64,000 nt of DNA from Pseudomonas reinekei. Its GTDB lineage: Bacteria; Pseudomonadota; Gammaproteobacteria; Pseudomonadales; Pseudomonadaceae. Shown piece by piece: positions 8,330 through 17,126 of this stretch. The notes under the pieces are model-generated. The model saw nothing but the letters and a program-made list of their open reading frames with translations. It was not told the origin of the DNA and did not search any database. The translations under genes were made by a program, and so were the position numbers. The first letter of the stretch is position 1. Every line of letters begins with the position of its first letter. The stretch is taken from contig NZ_MSTQ01000017.1 in NCBI RefSeq assembly GCF_001945365.1, positions 1 to 64,000 on the forward strand. Reading direction: 5' to 3'.

Positions 8330-10276
8330 ATGTCATTGTTCAAACAACTGTTGATCGCAATCTGTCTGTTCCTGGTCATCGCCTTCACCGGCAGTTTCAT
8401 GGTCAGCCTGGAGAGTTCGCGAACCCAGTACGTCAATCAGTTGCGATCCCACGCCCAGGACGCGGCAACGGCGCTGGCGCTGTCCCTGACACCGAACATC
8501 GATGACCCGGCGATGACCGAGTTGCTGGTCAGCTCGATTTTCGACAGCGGCTATTACGCCAGCATCCGTGTGGTTGATTTGTCCAACGACAACACACTGG
8601 TAGAGCGCAGCGGTATCCCGGCGGATACCAACGTCCCGGCCTGGTTCGTCAAATTGATCGGCCTGGAGCCTGCCGGCGGTGATGCGATCGTTAGCCGTGG
8701 TTGGGAGCAGGCTGCTCGGGTAGAGGTAATCAGCCATCCGATGTTCGCCCTGGCCAAGCTGTGGCAGAGCGCGTTGGGCAGTCTGGCCTGGTTGCTGATC
8801 TGTGGGGTGGTCAGCGCGATACTGGGTGCGCTGCTGCTGCGCCGACAATTGAAACCGCTTGATTACATGGTCCAGCAGTCCCATGCCATCGCCCGTCGCG
8901 AGTTTCTCAGCTTGCCCGACCTGCCTCGCACGCCTGAACTGCGGCGCGTGGTGCAGGCCATGAACCAGATGGTCGAGAAGCTCAAGGCGCTGTTTCAGGA
9001 ACAGGCCGAGCGCAGTGAAAAACTGCGGGCCGAGTCATATCAGGACAACCTGACCGGGTTGGCCAACCGGCGTTATTTCGAGATGCAGTTGCACGCGCGG
9101 GTGAGCAATCCTGAGCAGGCCAGTTCTGGCTATTTGTTGTTGTTGCGGGTTCAGGATCTGGCGGGGCTTAACCAGCGTTTGGGCGGTCAGCGTACAGACG
9201 AACTTTTAAAGGCCGTCGGCGAGCAACTGTCCCGAGAGTGCGCGCGATACCCGGAAACCCTGAACCTGGTCACACGGATTCGTGGCGGCGAGTTTGCCGT
9301 GCTGGCGCCAGGGCTGGTGCGCGAAGAAGCGTTGCAGTTGGCCCAGCACCTCGACAGCGCCATGGCCAGCCTGCATGCGACCGGTGCGACGGACGTGGCT
9401 ACGGTGGCCGCGATCGGGCTGGCGCCATTTGTCTACGGCGACGCGCCGCAAGCCGTGCTCGGTCTGGCGGATCAGGCGCTGGCGCAGGCTGAAGGCCAGA
9501 GCGATTCGAACTGGGTCTGCCTGGATCGCAGCGCTTTGGCCGGTGTCGGCGATGATCACCATGCCTGGCACGGTTTGCTGGATCAGGCGCTGAATCAGCG
9601 GCGGTTCACGTTGTTTTTCCAACCGGTAGTGGCCAGCCAGGACACGCAGCTGGTGCTGCATTTCAAGGTCCTCTCACGGCTGATCGACGATCAGGGCCAG
9701 AGCATTCCGGCCGGGCGCTTCCTGCCATGGCTGGAACGCTTCGACTGGACCGCGCGACTGGACCGCCTGATGCTGGAGTTGGTGCTGGAACAGATGGCCA
9801 ATCACGAATCATCCCTGGCGCTGAACCTGTCTTCGGCAACCCTCGAAGACCCGCAGGCGCTGAATGGGCTCTACGAACTGCTGCGTTCGCATTCCAATCT
9901 GGGATCGCGCCTGACCCTGGAAATCGGCGAAGAACAACTGCCGGACCAAGCCTTACTTGAAGACCTGACGCGGCGTCTGCGCGAACTTGGGTTCTCGTTG
10001 AGCCTGCAGCATTTTGGCGGGCGTTTCAGCATGATCGGTAACCTGGCGCGGCTCGGTTTGGCGTACTTGAAGATCGATGGCAGCTACATCCGCGCGATCG
10101 ATCAGGAAAGTGACAAGCGCCTGTTCATCGAAGCCGTTCAGCGAGCAGCCCACAGCATTGATCTGCCGCTGATTGCCGAACGGGTCGAAACCGAGGGCGA
10201 ACTGGCGGTGATTCGTGAGCTGGGGGTTTATGGGATTCAGGGACGGTTGGTGGGTGAGCCGAAGCCTTGGGGGTAG
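8330..10276 (+). CDS. lapD: c-di-GMP receptor LapD (inner membrane)
   Basis: The 648-residue protein has an N-terminal membrane helix, a periplasmic LapD/MoxY-type domain (about 25-150), a second membrane helix (about 140-165), a HAMP/S-helix, a GGDEF domain and an EAL domain. Both enzymatic motifs are degenerate: GGDEF reads RGGEF near residue 318 and EAL reads KVL near 446. This fits a binding protein rather than an enzyme. Binding of c-di-GMP to the EAL domain makes the periplasmic domain trap LapG. An AGGAG sequence precedes the ATG, and lapG-lapD form one operon. Confidence 0.96.
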   Translation: MSLFKQLLIAICLFLVIAFTGSFMVSLESSRTQYVNQLRSHAQDAATALALSLTPNIDDPAMTELLVSSIFDSGYYASIRVVDLSNDNTLVERSGIPADTNVPAWFVKLIGLEPAGGDAIVSRGWEQAARVEVISHPMFALAKLWQSALGSLAWLLICGVVSAILGALLLRRQLKPLDYMVQQSHAIARREFLSLPDLPRTPELRRVVQAMNQMVEKLKALFQEQAERSEKLRAESYQDNLTGLANRRYFEMQLHARVSNPEQASSGYLLLLRVQDLAGLNQRLGGQRTDELLKAVGEQLSRECARYPETLNLVTRIRGGEFAVLAPGLVREEALQLAQHLDSAMASLHATGATDVATVAAIGLAPFVYGDAPQAVLGLADQALAQAEGQSDSNWVCLDRSALAGVGDDHHAWHGLLDQALNQRRFTLFFQPVVASQDTQLVLHFKVLSRLIDDQGQSIPAGRFLPWLERFDWTARLDRLMLELVLEQMANHESSLALNLSSATLEDPQALNGLYELLRSHSNLGSRLTLEIGEEQLPDQALLEDLTRRLRELGFSLSLQHFGGRFSMIGNLARLGLAYLKIDGSYIRAIDQESDKRLFIEAVQRAAHSIDLPLIAERVETEGELAVIRELGVYGIQGRLVGEPKPWG

Positions 10277-10305
10277 GCCTCTGGATTTTCAGATGTCTGT
10301 GAGGG

Positions 10306-10333
10306 CGCCATCGCGGGCAAGCCCGCGATGGCG
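10306..10333. repeat. REP-type palindrome
   Basis: CGCCATCGCGGGC and GCCCGCGATGGCG form a 13-bp perfect hairpin around AA, between the convergent ends of lapD and the next gene. Such elements recur through the window and may also end transcripts. Confidence 0.85.
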
Positions 10334-10358
10334 TCAGTACAGGCGACGAAGGAAAAGC

Positions 10359-10724
10359 TCAGATCAACCCATCCTCATCATCACCCACCAAATGACTCAA
10401 CCCGCCCAACGCTTCCCGCGCCTGGCTCCGGTCCATGAGTTTGGCCTGTGCCGGCGCTGGCAGGTCGGTGACGAGGATCACGCCTTTGCTGATCAGCACT
10501 TCGATCAAGTCGTCGAGTACCCGGATCATTTCCAGGTCGCTTTTGCGCAGTTGCTTGAGCTGTTTGATCTGCTTGAGCTGGGTGAGGCTGTTGGCCATGA
10601 GTTCATTGGCGAACCAGGCCTGGAGATCAGGGTGGTCGGCCGGCAGCGTTTCCGTGGATTCGGCGTAGGCTTCGGCTTCCACGCGCATCAGTTGTCCGTC
10701 TGTATTGCGTTGCACGTAGAACAT
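10359..10724 (-). CDS. conserved Pseudomonas protein of unknown function
   Basis: The likely start is the ATG at 10724, giving MFYVQRNTDG and a 121-residue product; an upstream in-frame extension lacks a ribosome site. The central part (LTQLKQIKQLKQLRKSDLEM) is strongly helical and heptad-like, and the C-terminus is acidic (GDDEDGLI). Similar proteins in Pseudomonas are sometimes mislabelled as a tryptophan synthase subunit, with which no similarity is visible. No membrane segment or signal peptide is seen. Function is unknown. Confidence 0.75.
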   Translation of the reverse strand: MFYVQRNTDGQLMRVEAEAYAESTETLPADHPDLQAWFANELMANSLTQLKQIKQLKQLRKSDLEMIRVLDDLIEVLISKGVILVTDLPAPAQAKLMDRSQAREALGGLSHLVGDDEDGLI

Positions 10725-10951
10725 GGAACATCCCTCGGAGAAGAACCGCGTCATGCTGTCAGCAGCATAGGCGAATTCAGCCATATGGTTATTCGCTAAC
10801 GGTATTTAAAATCCTGTTCTTATATCTATAAAGTTAAACCCCTGCGTACCTGCCGACCAATCGGCGCGCCGCACGACACGAACCATCACGACATCCGTGA
10901 GTTTCTGATCGACGTGCGCGCCCCTGAGCGTGCCGTGCGTGGGAGTGATTT

Positions 10952-11839
10952 ATGTCAGCCGTATCCGCATCACCAGCCATCGCGCCACAACACTTTGAAA
11001 TTCGCCCGTTCAGCGGCGCAGTGGGCGCCGAAATCATTGGCCTCGATTTGTCCCGCCCGATCAATGACCAGGATTTTGCCCGCATTCACCGCGGGCACCT
11101 GGATCATCACGTGGTGGTGTTGCGCGACCAGCGCATTTCGCCCCAGCAGCAAATCGATTTCAGCCGCCGTTTTGGCGTGTTGCAGATCCATGTGCTCAAA
11201 CAATTCCTGCTTGCCGGTCACCCGGAAATCCTCATCGTTTCCAACATTGTCGAAAACGGCCAGAACATCGGCCTCGGTGATGCCGGCAAGTTCTGGCACT
11301 CCGATCTCTCCTACAAAGAGCTGCCGAGCCTGGGTTCGATGCTGCATGCCCAGGAGCTGCCATCGGAGGGCGGCGACACGCTCTTCGCCGATATGCACAA
11401 AGCCTGGGACACCCTGCCCGAGGCGCTGCGCAAAGCGGTGGAAGGTCGCTCGGCGGCGCACTCCTACACGGCGCGTTACAGCGAGACCAAATTCGAAGGC
11501 AACTGGCGCCCGACGCTGACCCCTGAGCAACTCGCCCAGGTCGCCGAAGTGGTGCACCCGGTGGTGCGCACTCACCCGGAAAACGGTCGCAAGGCGCTGT
11601 TCGTCAGTGAAGGTTTTACGACCCGAATCGTTGGTTTGCCCGAAGACGAGAGCAAGCACCTGCTCGACGAGCTCTACGCCCACAGCGTGTTGCCACAAAA
11701 CATCTACCGCCATCAGTGGCAGCCCCACGACCTGGTGTTCTGGGACAACCGTTCGCTGATCCACCTTGCCGCCGGATGCCCAAGCCATCTGCGCCGCAAG
11801 CTGTATCGCACCACCATCCAGGGCGACGCGCCTTTCTGA
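10952..11839 (+). CDS. TauD/TfdA-family alpha-ketoglutarate dioxygenase
   Basis: This 295-residue enzyme has the non-haem iron facial triad: His116 and Asp118 in FWHSDLS and distal His271 in SLIHLAAG, plus an arginine near 286 for 2-oxoglutarate. The family couples 2-oxoglutarate decarboxylation to hydroxylation, usually releasing sulfite or sulfate from taurine, alkylsulfonates or alkyl sulfates. It is followed in one direction by a periplasmic binding protein, an ATPase and a permease of the SsuABC/TauABC type, as in tau and ats loci. The exact substrate cannot be decided; an alkyl sulfate or sulfonate used as sulfur source is the best inference. Confidence 0.92.
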   Translation: MSAVSASPAIAPQHFEIRPFSGAVGAEIIGLDLSRPINDQDFARIHRGHLDHHVVVLRDQRISPQQQIDFSRRFGVLQIHVLKQFLLAGHPEILIVSNIVENGQNIGLGDAGKFWHSDLSYKELPSLGSMLHAQELPSEGGDTLFADMHKAWDTLPEALRKAVEGRSAAHSYTARYSETKFEGNWRPTLTPEQLAQVAEVVHPVVRTHPENGRKALFVSEGFTTRIVGLPEDESKHLLDELYAHSVLPQNIYRHQWQPHDLVFWDNRSLIHLAAGCPSHLRRKLYRTTIQGDAPF

Positions 11840-11856
11840 TTTGTCGGAGATTGATC

Positions 11857-12882
11857 ATGTCCAAACGTCTTCCATTTGCGCCGCTGGCCGCCGCCATCGG
11901 CCTTGGTTTCAGCCTGATCGCCGGCAGCCTGGTGGCGCCGACCGTGGCTCACGCCGAAGGTGAAATTCGCATCGCCGAACAGTTCGGCATCGTTTACCTG
12001 TTGCTTAACGTGGTACGTGATCAGAACCTGATCGAGAAGTACGGCAAGCAGGAAGGCATCGACATCAAGGTCGACTGGACCCAACTCTCGGGCGGCGCGG
12101 CGGTCAACGATGCGTTGCTCTCCGGCTCGATCGACATTGCCGGTGCCGGCGTCGGTCCTTTGCTGACCATCTGGGACCGCACCCACGGCAAGCAGAACGT
12201 CAAAGCCGTCGCTTCCCTGGGTAACTTCCCGTATTACCTGGTGAGCAATAATCCGAAGGTTAAAACCATTGCCGACTTCACCGAGAAGGACCGCATCGCG
12301 GTGCCGGCCGTGGGTGTTTCGGTGCAGTCGCGCTTCCTGCAATACGCCGCCGCCAAGCAGTGGGGTGACAAGGAATTCAATCGCCTCGACAAGTACACCA
12401 TCGCCGTTCCGCACCCGGATGCGACCGCCGCGCTGGTGGCCGGTGGCACTGAGCTGACCGGGCACTTTTCCAACCCTCCGTTCCAGGATCAGGCGCTGAC
12501 CAATCCAAATGTGCACGTGGTGCTCAACACCTACGACCTGCTCGGCCCGAACTCGCCGACAGTGCTGTTCGCCACCGAGAAATTCCGCAACGAAAACCCG
12601 AAAACCTACAAAGCCTTTTTCGATGCCTTGACCGAAGCGGCCACGTTTGCCCAGAACGATAAAGGTGCGGCGGCCGACACCTACATCCGCGTCACCAAGG
12701 CAAAAATCGACCGCGCCGAGTTGCTGAAAATCATCGACAACCCGCAGTTCGAATTCAGCATCACGCCGAAAAATACCTATCCGCTGGCCGAGTTTCTCTA
12801 TCGCGTAGGCGCGATCAAAAACAAACCGCAGTCGTGGAAGGATTACTTCTTCCAGGACGCCAAACCGCTGCAAGGGAGCTGA
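11857..12882 (+). CDS. ABC transporter periplasmic substrate-binding protein (SsuA/TauA type)
   Basis: The start at 11857 (MSKRLPFAPL) gives 341 residues with a clear Sec signal peptide ending VAPTVAHA. The mature part starts EGEIRIAEQFG and has the NMT1/TauA-like pattern (YGKQEGIDIKVDWTQLSGGAAVNDALLSG split by short loops). The start lies 17 bases after the dioxygenase stop with GGAG nearby. It would capture the sulfonate, sulfate ester or related ligand in the periplasm for the two following ABC genes. Reading frames running the other way through this gene are GC-driven shadows. Confidence 0.93.
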   Translation: MSKRLPFAPLAAAIGLGFSLIAGSLVAPTVAHAEGEIRIAEQFGIVYLLLNVVRDQNLIEKYGKQEGIDIKVDWTQLSGGAAVNDALLSGSIDIAGAGVGPLLTIWDRTHGKQNVKAVASLGNFPYYLVSNNPKVKTIADFTEKDRIAVPAVGVSVQSRFLQYAAAKQWGDKEFNRLDKYTIAVPHPDATAALVAGGTELTGHFSNPPFQDQALTNPNVHVVLNTYDLLGPNSPTVLFATEKFRNENPKTYKAFFDALTEAATFAQNDKGAAADTYIRVTKAKIDRAELLKIIDNPQFEFSITPKNTYPLAEFLYRVGAIKNKPQSWKDYFFQDAKPLQGS

Positions 12883-12887
12883 TTGAA

Positions 12888-13748
12888 ATGAATGCCCCCT
12901 TGCAAGGCCACACGGTCAGCAAACCGAATGCAACAGCACAGGCGCTGTTGTCGGTCAATAAAGTCAGCCTCGAATACCGCACGCGGCAGCGTGTGGTACG
13001 AGCCACCCACCAAGTCAGTTTTGAAATCGACCTGGCAGACCGCTTTGTGCTGCTGGGGCCGTCCGGTTGCGGCAAGTCGACACTGCTCAAAGCGGCTGCC
13101 GGATTCATCCAGCCCGTGGAAGGCGAGATCCGTCTGCAAGGTCAGCGCGTCGATGCGCCGGGGCCGGACCGGATTGTGGTATTCCAGGAATTCGATCAAC
13201 TGCCACCCTGGAAAACCGTCAAACAAAACGTAATGTTTGCGCTGCTGGCCTCGAAAACCCTCAAGCGCAAAGAGGCAGAGGAACGGGCGCTGCACTACCT
13301 GGAGAAGGTCGGTCTGGCGGCGTTTGCCGAGGCTTATCCGCATACCCTGTCGGGCGGTATGAAAGCGCGGGTTGCGATTGCGCGGGCGCTGGCGATGCAG
13401 CCGAAAATCCTCTTGATGGATGAACCCTTTGCGGCCCTCGATGCACTGACCCGACGCAAGATGCAGGAAGAGTTGCTGCTGCTTTGGGAGGAAGTGCGCT
13501 TCACGCTGCTGTTCGTTACGCACTCCATCGAAGAGGCGCTGGTGGTGGGCAACCGCATCCTGTTGCTGTCACCGCACCCGGGGCGGGTGAGGGCAGAAGT
13601 CCACAGCCATCAATACGACTTGCACAGCCTTGGTGGGGTGGCGTTCCAGGCGTCGGCACGACGCATCCACCGGTTGTTGTTCGATGAAGGCCAGTCGCCG
13701 GAAACCGAGCGTGAGCTCGACTTCGCCGACATCCGCATCGCTTATTGA
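12888..13748 (+). CDS. ABC transporter ATP-binding protein (SsuB/TauB type)
   Basis: This 286-residue ATPase has Walker A GPSGCGKST, Q-loop FQEFDQLPPW, signature LSGGMKARVAIARAL, Walker B ILLMDEPFAALDAL and the H-loop THSIEEAL. The order and the DALTRR stretch are typical of nitrate/sulfonate/taurine importers. The start at 12888 lies six bases after the binding-protein stop. A 36-residue N-terminal extension precedes the nucleotide-binding core. It energises uptake through the permease encoded next. Confidence 0.94.
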   Translation: MNAPLQGHTVSKPNATAQALLSVNKVSLEYRTRQRVVRATHQVSFEIDLADRFVLLGPSGCGKSTLLKAAAGFIQPVEGEIRLQGQRVDAPGPDRIVVFQEFDQLPPWKTVKQNVMFALLASKTLKRKEAEERALHYLEKVGLAAFAEAYPHTLSGGMKARVAIARALAMQPKILLMDEPFAALDALTRRKMQEELLLLWEEVRFTLLFVTHSIEEALVVGNRILLLSPHPGRVRAEVHSHQYDLHSLGGVAFQASARRIHRLLFDEGQSPETERELDFADIRIAY

Positions 13749-13770
13749 GCCAGTGTGAGAGGAGGGCCCG

Positions 13771-14637
13771 ATGCGCCATTTATCATCCCCGCGTGAAGAG
13801 TTTGAGACCGTTCTGCAGCCACTGACCAGCGTGCCGCTGGAGCGTGAACTGCCCATCGGCCAACGTCTGTGGCAACAGGGCTGGATTCGTAAAAGCCTGA
13901 TCCTGATGATGCTCGCCGTGCTGTGGGAAGCCGCTTCGCGCTATACAAACAACGACCTGCTGCTGCCGAGTTTCATGCAAACCGCTCATGCGCTGTACGA
14001 CGGTCTGCTCAGCGGCGAATTGCTTGGCAAGGTGTGGATTTCACTGGTGGTGTTGCTCAAGGGTTACCTGATCGGGATCGTCCTGGCATTTGCCCTGACG
14101 ACGCTGGCGGTGTCGACGCAATTCGGTCGCGATTTGCTCAGCACGCTGACCTCGATGTTCAACCCGCTACCGGCCATTGCGCTGCTGCCGCTGGCGCTGC
14201 TGTGGTTTGGCCTGGGGCAGAACAGCCTGATTTTCGTGTTGGTGCATTCGGTGCTCTGGGCGCTGGCGCTGAACACCTACGCCGGGTTCCTCGGCGTTTC
14301 GGAAACCCTGCGCATGGCCGGGCGCAACTACGGCCTCAAGGGCATGCGTTTCGTGTTGTTCATCCTGATTCCGGCGGCGCTGCCTTCAATCCTCGCCGGC
14401 TTGAAAATCGGCTGGGCGTTTGCCTGGCGCACGTTGATCGCGGCGGAGTTGGTGTTCGGCGCCACCAGCGGCAAGGGCGGGTTGGGCTGGTACATCTTTC
14501 AGAATCGCAATGAGCTGTATACGGACAAGGTATTTGCCGGTTTGGCGGTGGTGATTCTGATCGGGTTGCTGGTGGAGAACCTGGTGTTTGATTCGTTGGA
14601 ACGGATGACGGTCAGGCGGTGGGGGATGGTGCGGTGA
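13771..14637 (+). CDS. ABC transporter permease (SsuC/TauC type)
   Basis: The 288-residue inner-membrane protein has a cytoplasmic N-terminus and about six membrane helices. The coupling EAA motif region reads AGRNYGLKGMRFVLFILIPAALPSILAG in overlapping pieces, as in sulfonate/taurine permeases. It is preceded by GAGGAGGG seven bases before the ATG, a strong ribosome site. It is the last gene of the dioxygenase-ABC operon, and the next gene runs in the opposite direction. Confidence 0.94.
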   Translation: MRHLSSPREEFETVLQPLTSVPLERELPIGQRLWQQGWIRKSLILMMLAVLWEAASRYTNNDLLLPSFMQTAHALYDGLLSGELLGKVWISLVVLLKGYLIGIVLAFALTTLAVSTQFGRDLLSTLTSMFNPLPAIALLPLALLWFGLGQNSLIFVLVHSVLWALALNTYAGFLGVSETLRMAGRNYGLKGMRFVLFILIPAALPSILAGLKIGWAFAWRTLIAAELVFGATSGKGGLGWYIFQNRNELYTDKVFAGLAVVILIGLLVENLVFDSLERMTVRRWGMVR

Positions 14638-14668
14638 GGTGAATCTCTCACAAAACTAAACGTGGTTC

Positions 14669-15682
14669 CTACTTTCTTTGTCGTATGGTGCTCGAAGTAG
14701 AAAGCCCATCCATACGATTTCTGTGTGCTAGACGAAGTCGAGTTTGATATCCCGGAGGTGGCGTTCCAAATACTCCGATTGGATCTGGAACAGATAGTAG
14801 ATTCCGAGAATTGCCTGCGTCTGGCATCGACGTCGAGAACAAGCTTGGGTCTTGTCTTGAGTATGAAGGCGGCTTTTCACCTGCCGATGCTGGCAGTAGC
14901 GTTGAGCGATTGAGGGGATAGGGTGGTGGTGACGATGGCATTTCGATCGAGACCCGACGGGGATAAAGATCGAAGTAATCGGGAGGGCTTCCTCTGGGTC
15001 TGCTGAACGGAGCCTCATACCACCCGGCGTGCCTGACTAGCCGTTGAATCGAACGAGTACCCAGATACGTAGACGCGGCTCCCGTTATCACACTAGTAGC
15101 GGAAAGCACTTGAGATGCTTGGGGAGCGAAATCAAAAATGGTTGCAAGTCCAGCAGCCATACCTGTCATCCCGGATATCGTCCCTAGTCCATTTGCCAGC
15201 GTGAGTTGTCCGCGACCAGCTATTAAGGAGGCAAGATTCATGCTTGATCCCAGAGTGGAAGTCACGTAACCAATTGTTCCGATCTCTCTTACTCTGGAAA
15301 ATAACGCAAGTACGCCCCAATGGCCCGTCGGATCCGACCGATTCACAGGGTCCCCCACGCAATACATATACGCATTCAACCCCCCCCCACCAAACGGGCT
15401 CCAGCTGTCCGGGCTATGAAACCGCAACAATCTCGGGTTGTAGGCGCGATAGCCGTTGCCCAACAAATACCAGCCAAAGCTTGCTTCACGCAATTGGCCA
15501 TTGAAGCCCAGTCGTGTCTCGACCTTCTGCTGCGCGGATTGCTCGCCATAAGCTGAGTAACCGATGGTGTTGGTCTGACTATCGACGATTTCGCCAATGA
15601 TGGATTGGCTGTGGTCGGTTGCCAGCAGCACTACGCGTGGCCTACTGCAGTTGTCTTGATCAACAGGTTTGCCTTGACTCAT
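14669..15682 (-). CDS. short RHS-core protein with proline-rich C-terminal tail
   Basis: The 337-residue product is a stand-alone RHS repeat-associated core: GFNGQLREASFGWYLLGNGYR, RLLRFHSPDSWSPF, GGGLNAYMYC and the terminal DPTGH hallmark near residue 117. After it comes a variable region: a glycine/alanine-rich hydrophobic stretch (about 125-205), then a proline-rich tail with four PPxY-type motifs (PPDY, PPPY, PPSY, PPGY). In polymorphic toxins the part after DPTGH is the effector domain; no known catalytic motif is recognised here. There is no signal peptide and no secretion partner nearby. GC content is somewhat lower than its neighbours. Confidence 0.85.
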   Translation of the reverse strand: MSQGKPVDQDNCSRPRVVLLATDHSQSIIGEIVDSQTNTIGYSAYGEQSAQQKVETRLGFNGQLREASFGWYLLGNGYRAYNPRLLRFHSPDSWSPFGGGGLNAYMYCVGDPVNRSDPTGHWGVLALFSRVREIGTIGYVTSTLGSSMNLASLIAGRGQLTLANGLGTISGMTGMAAGLATIFDFAPQASQVLSATSVITGAASTYLGTRSIQRLVRHAGWYEAPFSRPRGSPPDYFDLYPRRVSIEMPSSPPPYPLNRSTLLPASAGEKPPSYSRQDPSLFSTSMPDAGNSRNLLSVPDPIGVFGTPPPGYQTRLRLAHRNRMDGLSTSSTIRQRK

Positions 15683-15816
15683 ACCGGCGCCTTCCAGGCA
15701 GTGGAGCAGGTCTTGAGTTTTACTCGCTTGAGCAAGGCTTGAGAACTATCAGAACTGATAGTGGTGTGAGTCGCTTTTTTGGCTGGTGCCAATAGATGCG
15801 GTGACTATTCGGCCGC

Positions 15817-15907
15817 CTTCGCGGGCAAGCCCGCTCCCACAGGTTTTTGTGTGATGCACCAATTCTGCTACCACCGCCAATCACTGTGCGGGCTTGCCCG
15901 CGATGGG
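15817..15907. repeat. BIME: paired REP sequences
   Basis: CTTCGCGGGCAAGCCCGCTC and its inverted relative GTGCGGGCTTGCCCGCGATG face each other across about 50 bases between the RHS gene and the LysR gene. This is a typical Pseudomonas REP doublet. Confidence 0.85.
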
Positions 15908-15989
15908 GCCGGTACCGCCGGCCCATCATTCTGAGGTAGTTTGCTAGCATTGCGTCTGAATCAACCCAGACCAGTCACGAGTGCTCGCC

Positions 15990-16907
15990 ATGCAATTGCC
16001 AGACATGAACCTCTTGGTCGCCCTCGACGCCTTGCTCGACGAGGGCAGTGTGGTGGGCGCGGCGCGGCGGATGAATTTGAGCCCGGCGGCGATGAGCCGC
16101 ACGCTGACGCGCATTCGTGAGGCCATTGGTGATCCGATCCTGGTGCGCGCCGGTCGTGGTCTGGTGCCGACGCCCAAGGCGCTGGAGTTGCGCGAACAGG
16201 TGCGCGATGTGGTGGAGCAGGCCGCGCAGTTGTTCCACTCCGCGGGCGTGGTGGATCTGGGCAGTTTGCGGCGGCGCTTCAGTATTCGGGCCAACGATTT
16301 CTTCATTGGCATCTATGGCGGCAAGCTGTTCGACACCATGGAGCGTCAGGCCCCGCATTGCGAATTGCGCTTCGCCCCGGAAGGCGACGGCGATGACGAG
16401 GCCTTGCGCGAGGGCCGCATTGATCTGAGCGTCAGCAACAATCGGCCGGTGATGCCGGAAGTGAAGGTGCAGAACCTGTTTTCCACCCAGTTTGTCGGGC
16501 TGGTGCGCGAGGATCATCCCTTGCTCGATCAGGAAATCACCGCCGAACGGTTTGCCAGTTATTCGCACATCAGCATGTCCCGCCGCGGCATCGCCCGTGG
16601 GCCGATCGATGCGGCCCTCAACGCGTTGGGGCTGGAGCGGCGGGTGGCGGTGATCGCGCCGAGTTTCCATGCGGCGATGTTCGCTTTGCCTGATTCGGAT
16701 CTGATTCTGCCGGTGCCCCGGGAGACGCTGCTGAGCGTGCGCCGGCTGGGGCTCAAGTTGCGTTCGTTCACCCTGCCCATCCCGCTGCCGACCATCGTGC
16801 TCAGCCAGGCCTGGCACCCACGTTTTGACAATGATCCCGCCCACCGCTGGCTGCGTGAAACGCTCAAAGCCTGTTGCGATGCGACGTGGCTGGCCGCTCA
16901 GCCCTGA
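15990..16907 (+). CDS. LysR-family transcriptional regulator
   Basis: The protein (305 residues from the ATG at 15990; a GTG at 15981 is also possible) has an N-terminal helix-turn-helix in LLDEGSVVGAARRMNLSPAAMSRTLTRIREAIGDPILVRAGRGLVPT. The rest is a periplasmic-binding-like co-inducer domain. The sequence places it near the NodD/SyrM-like group with MNLLVALDALL at the start. It lies 219 bases before, and in the same direction as, a three-gene efflux pump, which is a plausible target though LysR genes are more often divergent. The inducer is unknown. Confidence 0.92.
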   Translation: MQLPDMNLLVALDALLDEGSVVGAARRMNLSPAAMSRTLTRIREAIGDPILVRAGRGLVPTPKALELREQVRDVVEQAAQLFHSAGVVDLGSLRRRFSIRANDFFIGIYGGKLFDTMERQAPHCELRFAPEGDGDDEALREGRIDLSVSNNRPVMPEVKVQNLFSTQFVGLVREDHPLLDQEITAERFASYSHISMSRRGIARGPIDAALNALGLERRVAVIAPSFHAAMFALPDSDLILPVPRETLLSVRRLGLKLRSFTLPIPLPTIVLSQAWHPRFDNDPAHRWLRETLKACCDATWLAAQP

Positions 16908-17126
16908 GGTGCGCAAGGGGCCACTAACACCTATGGATGGTGGTTGAGCTGAAGCGGCGGTGGTAGTTTTTTCCGTCATTTCTATGCGTGACAAAGGTTC
17001 GTTGTCGCGGTGATTGGCAGCGTCTGAATGCTGCGTCCAACGCACTTATAAATTGCCGATAAGTCAGTTTTCGTCAGCGATCAGCGTTCGTAGACTGCCA
17101 CCTTATTTTTTCGGAGTTGTACACCG

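Noticed and set aside
11713..12873. 386-codon open frame antisense to the ABC binding protein
   Set aside because: Shadow frame; the sense product has a signal peptide and family pattern.
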